A DNA stretch of 64,000 nt. It comes from CAISCU01 sp051861545 (GTDB lineage Bacteria > Bacteroidota > Bacteroidia > UKL13-3). The stretch covers positions 60,326 through 124,325 of the forward strand of contig JBIMKP010000007.1 of assembly GCA_051861545.1 (NCBI GenBank), written 5' to 3'. The notes below the pieces were generated by a model. It was not told the origin of the DNA, did not search any database, and saw only the letters and a program-made list of their open reading frames with translations. A program made the position numbers and the translations under genes. Each line of letters begins with the position of its first letter. Positions within the stretch are counted from its first letter, which is position 1. Positions 44,465-55,143 of this stretch are shown here, in pieces.

Positions 44465-47400
44465 TTGAATGAAAATCGCAAATATCTTTTAGGTTTAATT
44501 GCAGGGTTAATTGTTTTACCCCTGTTAATTTTACTTGAAATTCGAATTCTTCAAGATACAAAACAACAAGTTTGGGATGCTTATTACCAAACTTCTGATA
44601 TTGTTGCCCAAAAGGAAATAAAGTTCAATGAAATTGCCAATGATGCTTTGGCTGATTCAATGAATTTACGAAAAGATTGGACAGATTTAGTTGATTTGTC
44701 GAATGCCGAAAATGCTTCTTTGTTTTTGTTTAAAAACGATAGTTTAGTTTTTTGGAGTCGAAATGAATCTGATGCCCAACGTTACTTGCGAGTTTTAGAT
44801 TCTGGTTTACATTTTTTGAATGTTAAAAATGGTTCCTATTTATCGTTTTTTAAACAAAGTGGAACTCATAAAGCTGTTTTGCTTTATTCTATCAAAACCA
44901 ATTATAATTACCAAAATCAATACATCGAAAATCACTTTAATGATGAATTGTCTTTTCTTGGTTCGGCTTTATTAAGTCCTTCTAAATTAAAAGATTTTGA
45001 AGATGTTACAGACAGCAAAGGAAAGTATTTGTTTTCTATTCAAATTTTTGGAGCAGGTAAGGTTACTCCATTTTGGTTAAAGTTGCTAATTACTTTTATA
45101 ATCTTGTTTTGTGCCTGGTGTTTTCACCTCATCATTCAATATTATGCGGAGAGAAAAATGGTCCTTTCAACCATCGTTTTTTTTGTTTTAACATTATCTG
45201 CAAGGTGGCTCTTTCTTCAATTTAAAATACCCGTTTTTATTTATAGTTTAGAATTATTTAGTCCAGATATTTATGCATCATCTAAAGTAAATCCTTCTTT
45301 AGGTGATTTTATGAGTTTGGTCTTTATTTTTCTTTGGTATTTTTATCTCATCAGAAATGTAAACTTCATCAATCCTCAATCAAAAGTTAAACAAATTATT
45401 CATTTGGCTTTTGTTTCTTGGCTTACAATTACAATTTCTGATGGTGCTTTTGATGCAATTAAAAGTTTGGTGTTCGATTCGCAAATTTCGTTTGATATCA
45501 ATAATATTTATGCTTTAGATAGCTTTACTTTTCTTGGCTTGTTGCTTGCTGTTATGATTCTTTTATTGGCTTATCAGTTAAGTTTACGACTCTATAAGTT
45601 AATTATAAAAAAAGGTTTAAGAGTTCCTGAAAAGTTCATTATAATTATAATCATTTTTTATTTTTTTCATCCTTTTTTAGTAAGGAATTTGTATGAAAGG
45701 GGTTTGCTTTTTCCTTTTGGAAGTTCTGCTTTGATACTCACTTTTATTCTTTTTAAAGATTTAATTGTTAAAAGAGTAAACCGTTTGCAACAATACCTTA
45801 TCATGGTTTTGATTTTGTCGGTTTTTACTTCCTTTTTTATCTATTACTGGAGCTTCAAAAAAGAGCAAGACAATAGAATATTATTTGCAGGAAAGTTAAC
45901 TGCACAAAATGATATCAATACAGAATTATTCCTCAAAACTGCTGAAAGAAGATTAAGAGAGGATAAATACTTTAAGGGCTATTTTAACAATCCAATTTCT
46001 TTAAATTCAGATTTGGTTAAGCAATTACGTCCTTTATATTTTAATGGCTACTTAAGTAAATATGATGTTACAATTTATGATTTCGATTCAAGTGGAAATC
46101 ATTATAGAACTAGAAATGCTTATACCTACAGGCAGTTGAATTATGCTTGGACAGATTTATCAACGCCTACTTTGAATGCAAATTTCAGGTACTTGGGTAA
46201 TAATTCATTTGTAAAAGGTTATTTAAGCAAGTTTCCTGTTCTAAAATCAGGTAGATTACAAGGAACAATTTTTATTCATTTAGAACCTAAATTAATTCAA
46301 GATGAAAATCGTTTTGAAGAATTATTAATTGAAGGTTATAGAAATCAATCTGCTAAAAAGCGTAGTGATTATTCTTATGCAATTTATCGTGAGCGACAAT
46401 TGATGAGTCAGAGTGGGCCTTTTGCTTACCGAACTGCTTACACGTTTTTAGAGCCTGAAAAAGGTCCACATCATTTTGTTGAAGAAGATGCTCAAGACCA
46501 TTTGATTTTAAAGGAAAGTAATAATTTAGCTATTGTAGTAACCAAACCAGCTGCACCTTGGTATGAACCTTTTGGTTTGTTCTCTTTATCGTTTACTTTT
46601 TTTACTATTGTTTTAATTATTGCAATCAGTGTTTTTGCTTTGCTTAATAATAATTGGATTAACAAGAGTGTCTTTCTTCAAAAACAAGTTGTATTTCAAA
46701 CACTAAAATCATTTGTAAATAGGATTTTATTTTTTGATGAAGCTGATTTAAGTTTACTTAGAACAAGAATTCAATTAGGAATTATTTTAATTGTATTTGT
46801 AACCTTAGCTTCAACAGCATACTTCACCATTGATTTGGTTAAAGGTCAGAATGATGCCAAACAAAGTGAAAAATTACTTAAGAAGATTAGAAGTGTTGCA
46901 GCGGCAATTGAAACTGAGGCTCAATATGGCGAATTGAAATTAAGACGTCCTGAAGAAATAGGTTCATTCTTAAACCAAATTGCAGATTTTTACGAAACGG
47001 AAATTACTTTATATAATCCTAGAGGAGAAGTTTTATCTTCAACAATTAGAAAATTATATGACGATGCTGTTTTAGCTCCTTTGATTAATTCCGAAGCTTT
47101 TTATCATTTGAATTTATTAAAAGAATCACAATACATTCAATCAGAAAGAATTTCAACTTTTTCTTATACTGCTTCTTATGTGCCTGTTCACAATAAAAAC
47201 AGAGAATTAATTGGATACGTTCAATTACCATATTTTAATAGATACGCCGATTTATATGCTGAAATCTCATCGATTATCGTTGGGTTTATAAATTTATATG
47301 CTTTGTTGTTTATGGTGATTGGAATTTTAGCTTGGATTTATTCTCGGAATATTTCATTCCCATTGGTGTTGATTCAGCAACAAATGGCTCAAACTAGCAT

Positions 47401-48193
47401 TGGTAAAAAGAATGAACCTATTCAATGGAGTCGCCGAGATGAAATTGGTGAATTGGTTTTTCAATACAATCAAATGATTGATAAATTGGAGGAAAGTGCT
47501 CAGAAACTTGCTAAAAGTGAACGAGAAGGTGCTTGGCGTGATATTGCACGACAAATTGCTCATGAGATTAAAAATCCGCTTACTCCAATGAAACTTAGCA
47601 TCCAACATCTTGAGAGAGCTTGGAATGACCAAAGTCCTAAATTACCCGAAACATTTAAAAGAGTAACACAAACATTGATAACTCAAATCGATTCTTTGAG
47701 TGAATTAGCTACTGGTTTCAGCAGTTTTGCTAAAATGCCAGCTCCAAACTACGAAGTAATTGATGTTAAGAATTTAATTGAACAAGTTGTTTTGCTACAA
47801 GAGCAATATTTTGAAGGTAAAATCGAAATAAATATTCAAGATGAAATTCAGCTCGAATTCGATAAAGGTTACCTAAACAGAAGTTTGGTTAACCTCATTA
47901 AAAATGCTACTCAAGCTATTCCAGAAGATATTGAAGGTTTTATTGTGGTAAGCGCTTTTTACCAAGATGAAAATGTTGTTATTCAAGTTAAAGACAATGG
48001 TACTGGGATTTCTGATGAACAAGCGGAGAAAATTTTTACCCCATATTTTAGTACCAAAGTAATTGGTATGGGTTTAGGTTTACCAATTGTTAAAAGCATG
48101 ATTGAAAGCGGGGGAGGTACTATTTTCTTCGAAAGTGAATTAGGAAAAGGAACTTTGTTTACCATTGTTTTGCCAGCTGTTCACAGTGCATGA
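44465..48193 (+). CDS. large membrane sensor histidine kinase (NtrY-like, orphan)
   Basis: A 1242-residue protein. The N-terminal helix, a periplasmic-like segment, a block of about seven membrane helices (roughly 200-470), a second extracytoplasmic domain (about 480-700), two further helices around a third sensor domain (about 790-940), a HAMP-like linker, then the kinase core. The phospho-acceptor is in IAHEIKNPLTPMK (His near 1033), the N box is NLIKNATQAI and the ATP loops are VKDNGTGISDE and GMGLGLPIVKSM. The only possible start before the first helix is TTG at 44465, because a stop lies just upstream in frame. No response regulator is adjacent. The next gene overlaps by ATGA. Confidence 0.9.
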   Translation: MNENRKYLLGLIAGLIVLPLLILLEIRILQDTKQQVWDAYYQTSDIVAQKEIKFNEIANDALADSMNLRKDWTDLVDLSNAENASLFLFKNDSLVFWSRNESDAQRYLRVLDSGLHFLNVKNGSYLSFFKQSGTHKAVLLYSIKTNYNYQNQYIENHFNDELSFLGSALLSPSKLKDFEDVTDSKGKYLFSIQIFGAGKVTPFWLKLLITFIILFCAWCFHLIIQYYAERKMVLSTIVFFVLTLSARWLFLQFKIPVFIYSLELFSPDIYASSKVNPSLGDFMSLVFIFLWYFYLIRNVNFINPQSKVKQIIHLAFVSWLTITISDGAFDAIKSLVFDSQISFDINNIYALDSFTFLGLLLAVMILLLAYQLSLRLYKLIIKKGLRVPEKFIIIIIIFYFFHPFLVRNLYERGLLFPFGSSALILTFILFKDLIVKRVNRLQQYLIMVLILSVFTSFFIYYWSFKKEQDNRILFAGKLTAQNDINTELFLKTAERRLREDKYFKGYFNNPISLNSDLVKQLRPLYFNGYLSKYDVTIYDFDSSGNHYRTRNAYTYRQLNYAWTDLSTPTLNANFRYLGNNSFVKGYLSKFPVLKSGRLQGTIFIHLEPKLIQDENRFEELLIEGYRNQSAKKRSDYSYAIYRERQLMSQSGPFAYRTAYTFLEPEKGPHHFVEEDAQDHLILKESNNLAIVVTKPAAPWYEPFGLFSLSFTFFTIVLIIAISVFALLNNNWINKSVFLQKQVVFQTLKSFVNRILFFDEADLSLLRTRIQLGIILIVFVTLASTAYFTIDLVKGQNDAKQSEKLLKKIRSVAAAIETEAQYGELKLRRPEEIGSFLNQIADFYETEITLYNPRGEVLSSTIRKLYDDAVLAPLINSEAFYHLNLLKESQYIQSERISTFSYTASYVPVHNKNRELIGYVQLPYFNRYADLYAEISSIIVGFINLYALLFMVIGILAWIYSRNISFPLVLIQQQMAQTSIGKKNEPIQWSRRDEIGELVFQYNQMIDKLEESAQKLAKSEREGAWRDIARQIAHEIKNPLTPMKLSIQHLERAWNDQSPKLPETFKRVTQTLITQIDSLSELATGFSSFAKMPAPNYEVIDVKNLIEQVVLLQEQYFEGKIEINIQDEIQLEFDKGYLNRSLVNLIKNATQAIPEDIEGFIVVSAFYQDENVVIQVKDNGTGISDEQAEKIFTPYFSTKVIGMGLGLPIVKSMIESGGGTIFFESELGKGTLFTIVLPAVHSA

Positions 48194-51100
48194 AAAGAGC
48201 TGGATTTGTAATATTGCTTTTCTTTTTTGTCATTCAATCCAATCTGTATGCTCAATCTTGGCAAGCTAAAGTTTCTAAATTTTTATTTATTCAATCTGAT
48301 AGTTTTCTTTTAGATTCAAATACAATTTTAAAAGGTTCGGTTTCTGTACAAAATTATATTGATGGAAAAGATTATCGAATTAATTACTTATACAAGTCTT
48401 TCATCAACCTTAATATACCTAAGTATTCTCAAATTAATATTACATACTTAGTTACAAATTATAACTTCTCAAAAGTTGTTAAACGTAGAGAGCTTTCTCA
48501 AATTCAACCAGAATTAAAAGCAGATAGAAATCCGTTTTCTTTACAAACTATAGAGCCAGAATATGCGCTGTTTTTAGGTTCCGATGGATTACAAAGCAGT
48601 GGAAGTATCATGAGAGGTTTATCAGTTGGAAACAATACAAACTCAATTGTTAACTCAAATCTGAATCTCCAATTAGCTGGTAAAATCAATAATGATATTG
48701 ATGTTTTAGCTGCAATCAGTGATGACAATAATCCAATTCAACCAGAAGGAAATACCCAAGATTTGCAAGACTTTGATCAGGTTTATGTTCAGTTTTCTAA
48801 AAACAAAAATCAAGTAGTTGTTGGTGATTTTTTAATGAATAAACCTGCTCAATCTTATTTCATGAACTACTACAAAAAATCGAGAGGTTTACATGTGGCT
48901 AGTGATGTTAAATTGAAAAATGGAATACAATTTCAAAACCAAGTTGAAGCAGCTATATCAAGAGGAAGATTCGTTAGAAATACTTTTAATGGCACCGAAG
49001 GAAATCAAGGTCCTTACCGACTTACAGGTAGCAATGGTGAATTGTTTATCATCATTATTTCTGGAACAGAATCGGTTTATTTAGATGGTGAAAGATTAAA
49101 TAGAGGAGAACAAAATGATTATGTAATTGATTACAATACGGGTGAGATTACTTTTATGCCTAAACGTTTGATTTCTTCTTTTTCGAGGATTGTTGTGGAA
49201 TTTCAATACTCAGATAGAAACTATGCAAGAACGGTATTAACTGCGATGTCTGCTGTTCAGAAAAAAAAATCTGGATATTATATTCAATTTTATTCAGAAC
49301 AAGACAATAAAAATCAACCATTTCAACAAAGTTTATCTGATAGTAATAAAGCTATACTTGCATCAATAGGTAATGAAACAGATTTGGCTGTAGTTAGCGG
49401 TGAGTCTGCAAAAAGAGCATTTTCTACAGGTAAAATTTTATACCGGAAAATAGATACTTTAGGTTTTTCTCAGGTGTTTATTTATTCACCAGTTTTAACA
49501 GAAGATTCCAATTATTATGAAGTGAAATTTTCTTATGTTGGTTCTGCTAAAGGTAATTATATACAAAGTGCTTCTGCTGCAAACGGACGCGTTTTTAAAT
49601 GGGTTGAACCTATCAATGGAATTCCTCAAGGAGATTTTGAACCAATCATCAAACTCATCGCCCCAAATAAAAGGCAAATGTTAAGTACGGGTTATGTTTT
49701 CGATAATAAAAAGAGTAAGTTTTTGCAGCTTGAATTTGCTGGTTCTAATGATGATAAAAATACGTTTTCAAGTATTGGAAATAGTGATAACTTAGGTTTG
49801 GCTTTAAGGTTAAATGCTAAATTAAACAACCTCGATAGAAACAAATCATTTAAAACAGAACATTCAGTTTTTTATGAATTTACTTCATTACGATTTAAAT
49901 CAATTGAACGATATAGAAATGTTGAATTTGATAGAATTTGGCAAAGGCAATTAAACAACCAGAATATTGGTTCAACCCAATTTGCAGAGCATATTGCACA
50001 GTATAGGTTTGATTTAAGTAATCCCTCTAAACAAAAAGTTTATTACCAATTAGGCTTTTATAATAAAGGAGAATCTTTCTTTTCTGGTATTCAACAACAA
50101 GCAGGTTTTCAGGCCTCAATTTTTAAAATTCAGCTTTTGTCTGATATAGAAATTATGCAAGCCAAGCAGAATGAATTAGGTAATTTAAGAGGTTTTAACA
50201 ACGATTTAAAATCAGTTTATTTTTCGATAAATAGAAACTTTTTTAAACTATCAAGTGGATTAAATTTTAGAACAGAATCATCTTTGTTTAAATCAAATAC
50301 AGATTCATTATTTGCTAATAGTTTTAGCTTTAAAAAGTTTGGCTTTTATGTAAAGAACTTAGATAGTTTGCGGTTTAATTGGAGTTTAAATGCTGATAGA
50401 AGAATAGATGAATTGCCTGTAAACAAACAAATGATTCGCTCAAGTTTAGCCGATGAAATTAAAGGTACATTTGTTGTGAATGCTAAAAACTCAAATAGAT
50501 GGCGTTTAGATTTATCATACAGGAATTTTCAGTTGGACCAAGCTTCTTCTATCAATCAAAAAAATGAAGAAACATTTTTAGGAAGAATTGAATATGATTA
50601 TGGATTTTTTAGAAGAAAAGTAATTGCTAATACTTACATACAAACGGGTTCTGGTTCTGAATTAAGAAGAGATTTTCAATACTTAGAAGTCCCTACTGGA
50701 CAAGGAGTTTATGTTTGGAAGGATTTTAATTCAGATGCAATTCAACAATTGAACGAGTTTGTACCTGCAGCCTTAGCTGATAAAAATCTGGCAAATTATA
50801 TCAAGGTCTTTTTGCCTTCAAGTTCCTTAATTGGTACATTTAGCAACCAGTTTAATCAAACATTAAACATAACAAGTTTTGCCTTAAATAATAGAAATTC
50901 AGGAACGAATTCTTGGTTGAAAAAATTTAGTAACCAAACGGGTTGGCGTTACGAACAAAAGAAACTAAAATCAGATTTAGATATTCTTAGTGGGATTATG
51001 CCAATTTCTCAAAACGATTCTAGTTTAATTAGTATGAATAGTTTGTTACGAAATTCCTTGTTTTTTAATAGAAGTAATCCTGTATTTGGTTTTGATTATA

Positions 51101-51681
51101 CTTATCAATCATCACAAGGAAGAGTTTTACAAACAAACGGTATAGAAATTAGAAGTAAATACGAACATGGTTTAACATTTAGGTGGTCATTTTCGAGCTC
51201 TTGGTCTGTTCAAACTGCATTAAATACTGGGGAAAGAAATTATTATTCAGGCTTTTTTACAGACAATTCTTATGCTTATCTGTTCAATGAAATCAAACCT
51301 AAACTTCAATACCAATACCGACAATTTTTCAGGGTTTCATTAAACTATTCGTTTTTTGAAGCCAATAATAATTATGAGTTAAATAAAGATGCTGCAAAGG
51401 TTCAGGAATTGGGAGCCGAAATGCGCTTTTCGATGAGTAAAATTGGTGTTATTCAGTTGAAATATAGTTTTTATCAAATTGATTATTTAGGTAATGCAGG
51501 AAGTAATTTAGCATACGAAATGTTACAAGGTTTAAGTAATGGAAATAACCAAATTTGGAACCTAAATATTCAACAACGTTTAGGTCAAAATCTTCAAATA
51601 AATTTCAATTATGATGGCAGAATAAGTGGTTCATCAAATACCATTCATATTGGTAGAATGGAGGCTAGGTATTTGTTTTAG
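48190..51681 (+). CDS. large outer-membrane beta-rich protein
   Basis: A 1163-residue exported protein (signal peptide ending ...SNLYAQ). The N-terminal third has features repeated in a conserved Bacteroidota family I cannot name: SSGSIMRGLSVGNNTNS, a DNNPIQPEGNTQ motif, and a YLDGERLNRGEQNDYVIDY beta-hairpin. The remaining 800 residues alternate hydrophobic and polar residues, as in a large barrel, and end in Phe (MEARYLF). There is no T9SS domain. Its ATG overlaps the kinase stop, so the two are coupled, and the protein could be the envelope partner sensed by the kinase. Confidence 0.8.
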   Translation: MKRAGFVILLFFFVIQSNLYAQSWQAKVSKFLFIQSDSFLLDSNTILKGSVSVQNYIDGKDYRINYLYKSFINLNIPKYSQINITYLVTNYNFSKVVKRRELSQIQPELKADRNPFSLQTIEPEYALFLGSDGLQSSGSIMRGLSVGNNTNSIVNSNLNLQLAGKINNDIDVLAAISDDNNPIQPEGNTQDLQDFDQVYVQFSKNKNQVVVGDFLMNKPAQSYFMNYYKKSRGLHVASDVKLKNGIQFQNQVEAAISRGRFVRNTFNGTEGNQGPYRLTGSNGELFIIIISGTESVYLDGERLNRGEQNDYVIDYNTGEITFMPKRLISSFSRIVVEFQYSDRNYARTVLTAMSAVQKKKSGYYIQFYSEQDNKNQPFQQSLSDSNKAILASIGNETDLAVVSGESAKRAFSTGKILYRKIDTLGFSQVFIYSPVLTEDSNYYEVKFSYVGSAKGNYIQSASAANGRVFKWVEPINGIPQGDFEPIIKLIAPNKRQMLSTGYVFDNKKSKFLQLEFAGSNDDKNTFSSIGNSDNLGLALRLNAKLNNLDRNKSFKTEHSVFYEFTSLRFKSIERYRNVEFDRIWQRQLNNQNIGSTQFAEHIAQYRFDLSNPSKQKVYYQLGFYNKGESFFSGIQQQAGFQASIFKIQLLSDIEIMQAKQNELGNLRGFNNDLKSVYFSINRNFFKLSSGLNFRTESSLFKSNTDSLFANSFSFKKFGFYVKNLDSLRFNWSLNADRRIDELPVNKQMIRSSLADEIKGTFVVNAKNSNRWRLDLSYRNFQLDQASSINQKNEETFLGRIEYDYGFFRRKVIANTYIQTGSGSELRRDFQYLEVPTGQGVYVWKDFNSDAIQQLNEFVPAALADKNLANYIKVFLPSSSLIGTFSNQFNQTLNITSFALNNRNSGTNSWLKKFSNQTGWRYEQKKLKSDLDILSGIMPISQNDSSLISMNSLLRNSLFFNRSNPVFGFDYTYQSSQGRVLQTNGIEIRSKYEHGLTFRWSFSSSWSVQTALNTGERNYYSGFFTDNSYAYLFNEIKPKLQYQYRQFFRVSLNYSFFEANNNYELNKDAAKVQELGAEMRFSMSKIGVIQLKYSFYQIDYLGNAGSNLAYEMLQGLSNGNNQIWNLNIQQRLGQNLQINFNYDGRISGSSNTIHIGRMEARYLF

Positions 51682-51843
51682 CTTAACCATCAAAAATTAG
51701 AACAGAATGTTAATTCTATGTTATCATTCAGGTTTAAATTCTTAAAAATGTCTGCTTTTTCTTAAAAATTTGCTTAAAACTTTTTTTTAAGTTTTTTTTA
51801 GGTTTACTTGTAAATGATTTATTAACCCCTGTAAACCAATTGC

Positions 51844-54522
51844 ATGAGAATAAAACTACTTTTACTATTTCTTGCATTTCAGCTTCAATCATTTGCTCAA
51901 ACAACTTATGTTTGGGTTGGTGCTAATAGAGCCGATTTTGGAACAGCTTCTAATTGGAGTCCTGCTAGAACTACAGCTTTGGCTACTGATATCCTGCATT
52001 TTAGGAATAATGTTGGTGGTGATACTTTACTTATAACCAATTATGGATGGGGCGTAAATTCTCAAAGTAATGCTGCTCAAATGTGGGTTGAATCTGGTAA
52101 AAGTATCATATTCGAAGGGCAGACGTTTCCAAACCAAATGTATGGTGCTTTATTGGCTTTGTATGGTGGTGATGGACCTGTTTTAGTTGTTGATTCAAAT
52201 GCGCATTTAGGTTTATACACTCCCGAAATCTCTTTTTATACATTCAATCCCAGAACATTTGATATTAATCCTACTACTAAATCTGAAGTATTAATTAATG
52301 GTACATTAAGCATTAAGTCTCATTCAGTAATTTCACCAGGTAATTTCTATTTTAAAAATAGTGATATTACTTTAAATGGAAACCTAAATTTATTATCTAC
52401 AACTCAGTTTGTAAATGGGAATTTTCAAGGCGTATTTATTGCTAACCAACCTGGTTATACCTATTTTGGAAATCCAAATTATAATTCGAAGTTAAGAGTT
52501 TATGGAAAAGTGAATTTTATTGGTGGTGGCGACCAATTTGTTAATGCTTGTGATTCTTGTATTGAATACCACAACGGTTCTAAGCTTATTCTAAATTATT
52601 CTGATAGTTTAAGTAGGAACAATTTTACTGGACATTTTTTCGATGGTTCTGAAATTCAAGTTTTATCTCTACCATCAAACCAAAACCATGTTATTCAGTT
52701 TCCTGATAGTATTTCACATTTAAAAGTAAATTATAACAATAGCAATGCAGCGCTGCGAATTATATCTGCATCAACGAATTATAATTATTTAAGAAGAGAT
52801 GTTTTAATAAAAGGTAATGTTCAAATTGCACAATCTGGTAACTCTTATGTGCAATTTAATTTGGCAGACAATTACGATGCCACTATTCATGGAAATTTAA
52901 ATATTGATGGTGGAAGACTAAAAGTTATAAACCAAGGATTAAGTTATCAAACAACAAAGTCTCGTTTGTTTTTATTAGGGAATTTTGTTCAATCTGCCGG
53001 AGAATTATTATTTGATGGAATAGCTCAAAGATTTGGTATAGTGTCTGTAAGGGGACAATTTTTTAGTAATGGTGGATTGATTAAAAATATAGGTCAATCG
53101 GTTAATTCAAGAATTGAATTCAATGGAAATATTACCCAAACTTTGAATTTTAATAATCCAGTTGATGATTCATTACAATTTGTTTTTAATAACCCATCGG
53201 GTTATGTATTGGTGAACAATTTAATGATAGGAGAAAATTCTTTAGCTGAAATTCATAAGGGAAGTTTTTCTGGAAATGGTCGAATTGATTATTCTGGTTT
53301 TTCCACTTTAAGTTTTAAAAATGAATCAGGTATTTATCAAACTAATAATAAAATTTTATCGGTGTTTTCTAATCCAGCAAACCTAACTATTGATGGATCT
53401 GGTGGTGTTTTATTGCATGCTACAAAAAAAATTAGTCATGCTATAAATTTATTGAATGGTAAAGTTTATTTGAATAACAGTGATACTTTATATTTAGGTA
53501 ATTCAATAAATGGTATTGGGCAAATTCAGTTTAACTCAGGTTCTTATATTATAGGAAAATTTAGCAGGTGGATAACAAGTGGATTAGGTGTTTATGATTT
53601 CCCAATTGGAAGTAATTTAGCTGGTAGAAGAATTCAAATTACTTATACAACTGCCAATGCTAACTCGGCTTATTTAACATCTGAATTTGTAAATGCACAA
53701 CCAGGAAATCTTGGTCTTCCATTATTCCAAACAAGTATTACAATCAATAAAACAGGTACTGAGGGTTATTGGAGAATCCGCAATGCAAACGGTTTTAATA
53801 CTGGTAATTTTAATCTTCATGCATTGGCTAAACAATTTGGAGGTATTCAAAATGTAAGCAATTTAGTTCTAATTAGAAGAGAAATTAATGGAAGTCCTTT
53901 TCAATTAATAGGAACACATATTAGTGGAACTGGAAGTAATGATTCTGTTGTATTAGGTAGAGCAAATTTAAATGTTTATGGTGATTTTGCTTTAGGTGGA
54001 GATTTAACTCAAAATCCACTTCCTGTTGACTTGTTGAGCTTTTCAGGATTCTATTCAAGCATAAATAATACTGCTGAATTACAATGGATAAGTGCAAGTG
54101 AAATTAATGTGTTTAAATATGAAATTGAGCGTTCATTTGATACCGAAACATGGACTAAACAAGGAGAATTGCAAGCATTAGGAAATACTACAAAAAATAC
54201 GTTTTATAGCTTTAATGAGAATTTTGATTCAAATATAGGATTTGCTTATTACCGCTTGAAAATGCTTGATATGGATGGTAGTTTTGAGTATTCTAAAACT
54301 ATACTAATCAAAAAAGAAAGTATAGAAGCGTTTGTTCTATATCCAAATCCTACAAGAGGCGAAACGGTTGAGTTAAAAGAATTAACTCAAGTTGAAATAA
54401 CAGATGTAAGTGGTAGAAAAATCTTTGAAGGATTTACCAATAAAATTGATGTGAGTACTTTTACAAAAGGCGTTTATTTGGTTAAATCACCATTTGGAAC
54501 TGAAAGACTTTTGGTTCAATAA
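51844..54522 (+). CDS. secreted beta-helix-like T9SS protein
   Basis: An 892-residue protein with a signal peptide ending ...QSFAQ and the opening TYVWVGANRADFGTASNWSP, common in autotransporter-like Bacteroidota surface proteins. A long repetitive beta region follows (many NGNL/NGTL turns). Near the C terminus is PLPVDLLSFSGFYSSINNTA, a well-known Bacteroidota segment before the sorting signal, then a short T9SS type A domain (LYPNPTRGETVEL ... FTKGVYLVKS). It is probably an adhesin or surface-layer component; no catalytic site is visible. The 162 bp upstream hold repeated CTTAAAAA tracts only. Confidence 0.85.
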   Translation: MRIKLLLLFLAFQLQSFAQTTYVWVGANRADFGTASNWSPARTTALATDILHFRNNVGGDTLLITNYGWGVNSQSNAAQMWVESGKSIIFEGQTFPNQMYGALLALYGGDGPVLVVDSNAHLGLYTPEISFYTFNPRTFDINPTTKSEVLINGTLSIKSHSVISPGNFYFKNSDITLNGNLNLLSTTQFVNGNFQGVFIANQPGYTYFGNPNYNSKLRVYGKVNFIGGGDQFVNACDSCIEYHNGSKLILNYSDSLSRNNFTGHFFDGSEIQVLSLPSNQNHVIQFPDSISHLKVNYNNSNAALRIISASTNYNYLRRDVLIKGNVQIAQSGNSYVQFNLADNYDATIHGNLNIDGGRLKVINQGLSYQTTKSRLFLLGNFVQSAGELLFDGIAQRFGIVSVRGQFFSNGGLIKNIGQSVNSRIEFNGNITQTLNFNNPVDDSLQFVFNNPSGYVLVNNLMIGENSLAEIHKGSFSGNGRIDYSGFSTLSFKNESGIYQTNNKILSVFSNPANLTIDGSGGVLLHATKKISHAINLLNGKVYLNNSDTLYLGNSINGIGQIQFNSGSYIIGKFSRWITSGLGVYDFPIGSNLAGRRIQITYTTANANSAYLTSEFVNAQPGNLGLPLFQTSITINKTGTEGYWRIRNANGFNTGNFNLHALAKQFGGIQNVSNLVLIRREINGSPFQLIGTHISGTGSNDSVVLGRANLNVYGDFALGGDLTQNPLPVDLLSFSGFYSSINNTAELQWISASEINVFKYEIERSFDTETWTKQGELQALGNTTKNTFYSFNENFDSNIGFAYYRLKMLDMDGSFEYSKTILIKKESIEAFVLYPNPTRGETVELKELTQVEITDVSGRKIFEGFTNKIDVSTFTKGVYLVKSPFGTERLLVQ

Positions 54523-54543
54523 ATGAAAGTGTTTTAAAACAAT

Positions 54544-55143
54544 CTATATCCTTACAAACTCAAAGTTTTTTAGCAACGAATCACCTTTGATGCCTTTGTA
54601 TTTTCTTTTGTTTCTAATGGCATTTAATTGGTCAATCTGAATTTCTTCATTCGATTTATTATCGTATTTTAATGCAGTATCCTTTTTAGTAATGGCTGAT
54701 TTCTTTTCACTTATGATTGTTTTTTTTATGAAAATAGTATCGTAAACCTTAATGCTTTCAGGACTAGTATTAGCTGTTAAATAAATGGTGTCTTTGCTGT
54801 TAATGGCAACAGGTTCCTGATTTCCTTTAATCTTTAAAGTCCACATCCATAAGCCACCAATTAAAATTAAACTGGCTGCCAATTGCCAGGCTTGTATTTT
54901 TATGAAATATGGTTTGTTTTGCTTTTTTGATTCAAAAGTTTGATGAAAAATGGCAGGAATTTCTTCCTCATCATTTTCTTTAAAATCGAGTTTTAATTCA
55001 TTTAAACTAAATCTGAAATCCTCATATTCATCTTCATTTAAATACATTAAAACCATATCTTTTTCATGTTTATTTAACTGTGAAAAGGATGTGGATTGAA
55101 TAAGTTCTAAAATTTCGTTCGGACAATTATCAATGTTTTTCAT
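54544..55143 (-). CDS. anti-sigma-factor-like membrane protein
   Basis: About 199 residues from the ATG at 55143 (the frame continues to 55161). An acidic helical N-terminal region of about 80 residues precedes one membrane helix (LAASLILIGGLWMWTL, near residue 103) and a periplasmic Lys/Asp-rich tail. It overlaps the end of the ECF sigma gene by 14 bp. This layout fits a single-pass anti-sigma factor holding the sigma at the membrane. No zinc (ZAS) motif is seen, so the call rests mainly on context. Confidence 0.7.
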   Translation of the reverse strand: MKNIDNCPNEILELIQSTSFSQLNKHEKDMVLMYLNEDEYEDFRFSLNELKLDFKENDEEEIPAIFHQTFESKKQNKPYFIKIQAWQLAASLILIGGLWMWTLKIKGNQEPVAINSKDTIYLTANTSPESIKVYDTIFIKKTIISEKKSAITKKDTALKYDNKSNEEIQIDQLNAIRNKRKYKGIKGDSLLKNFEFVRI

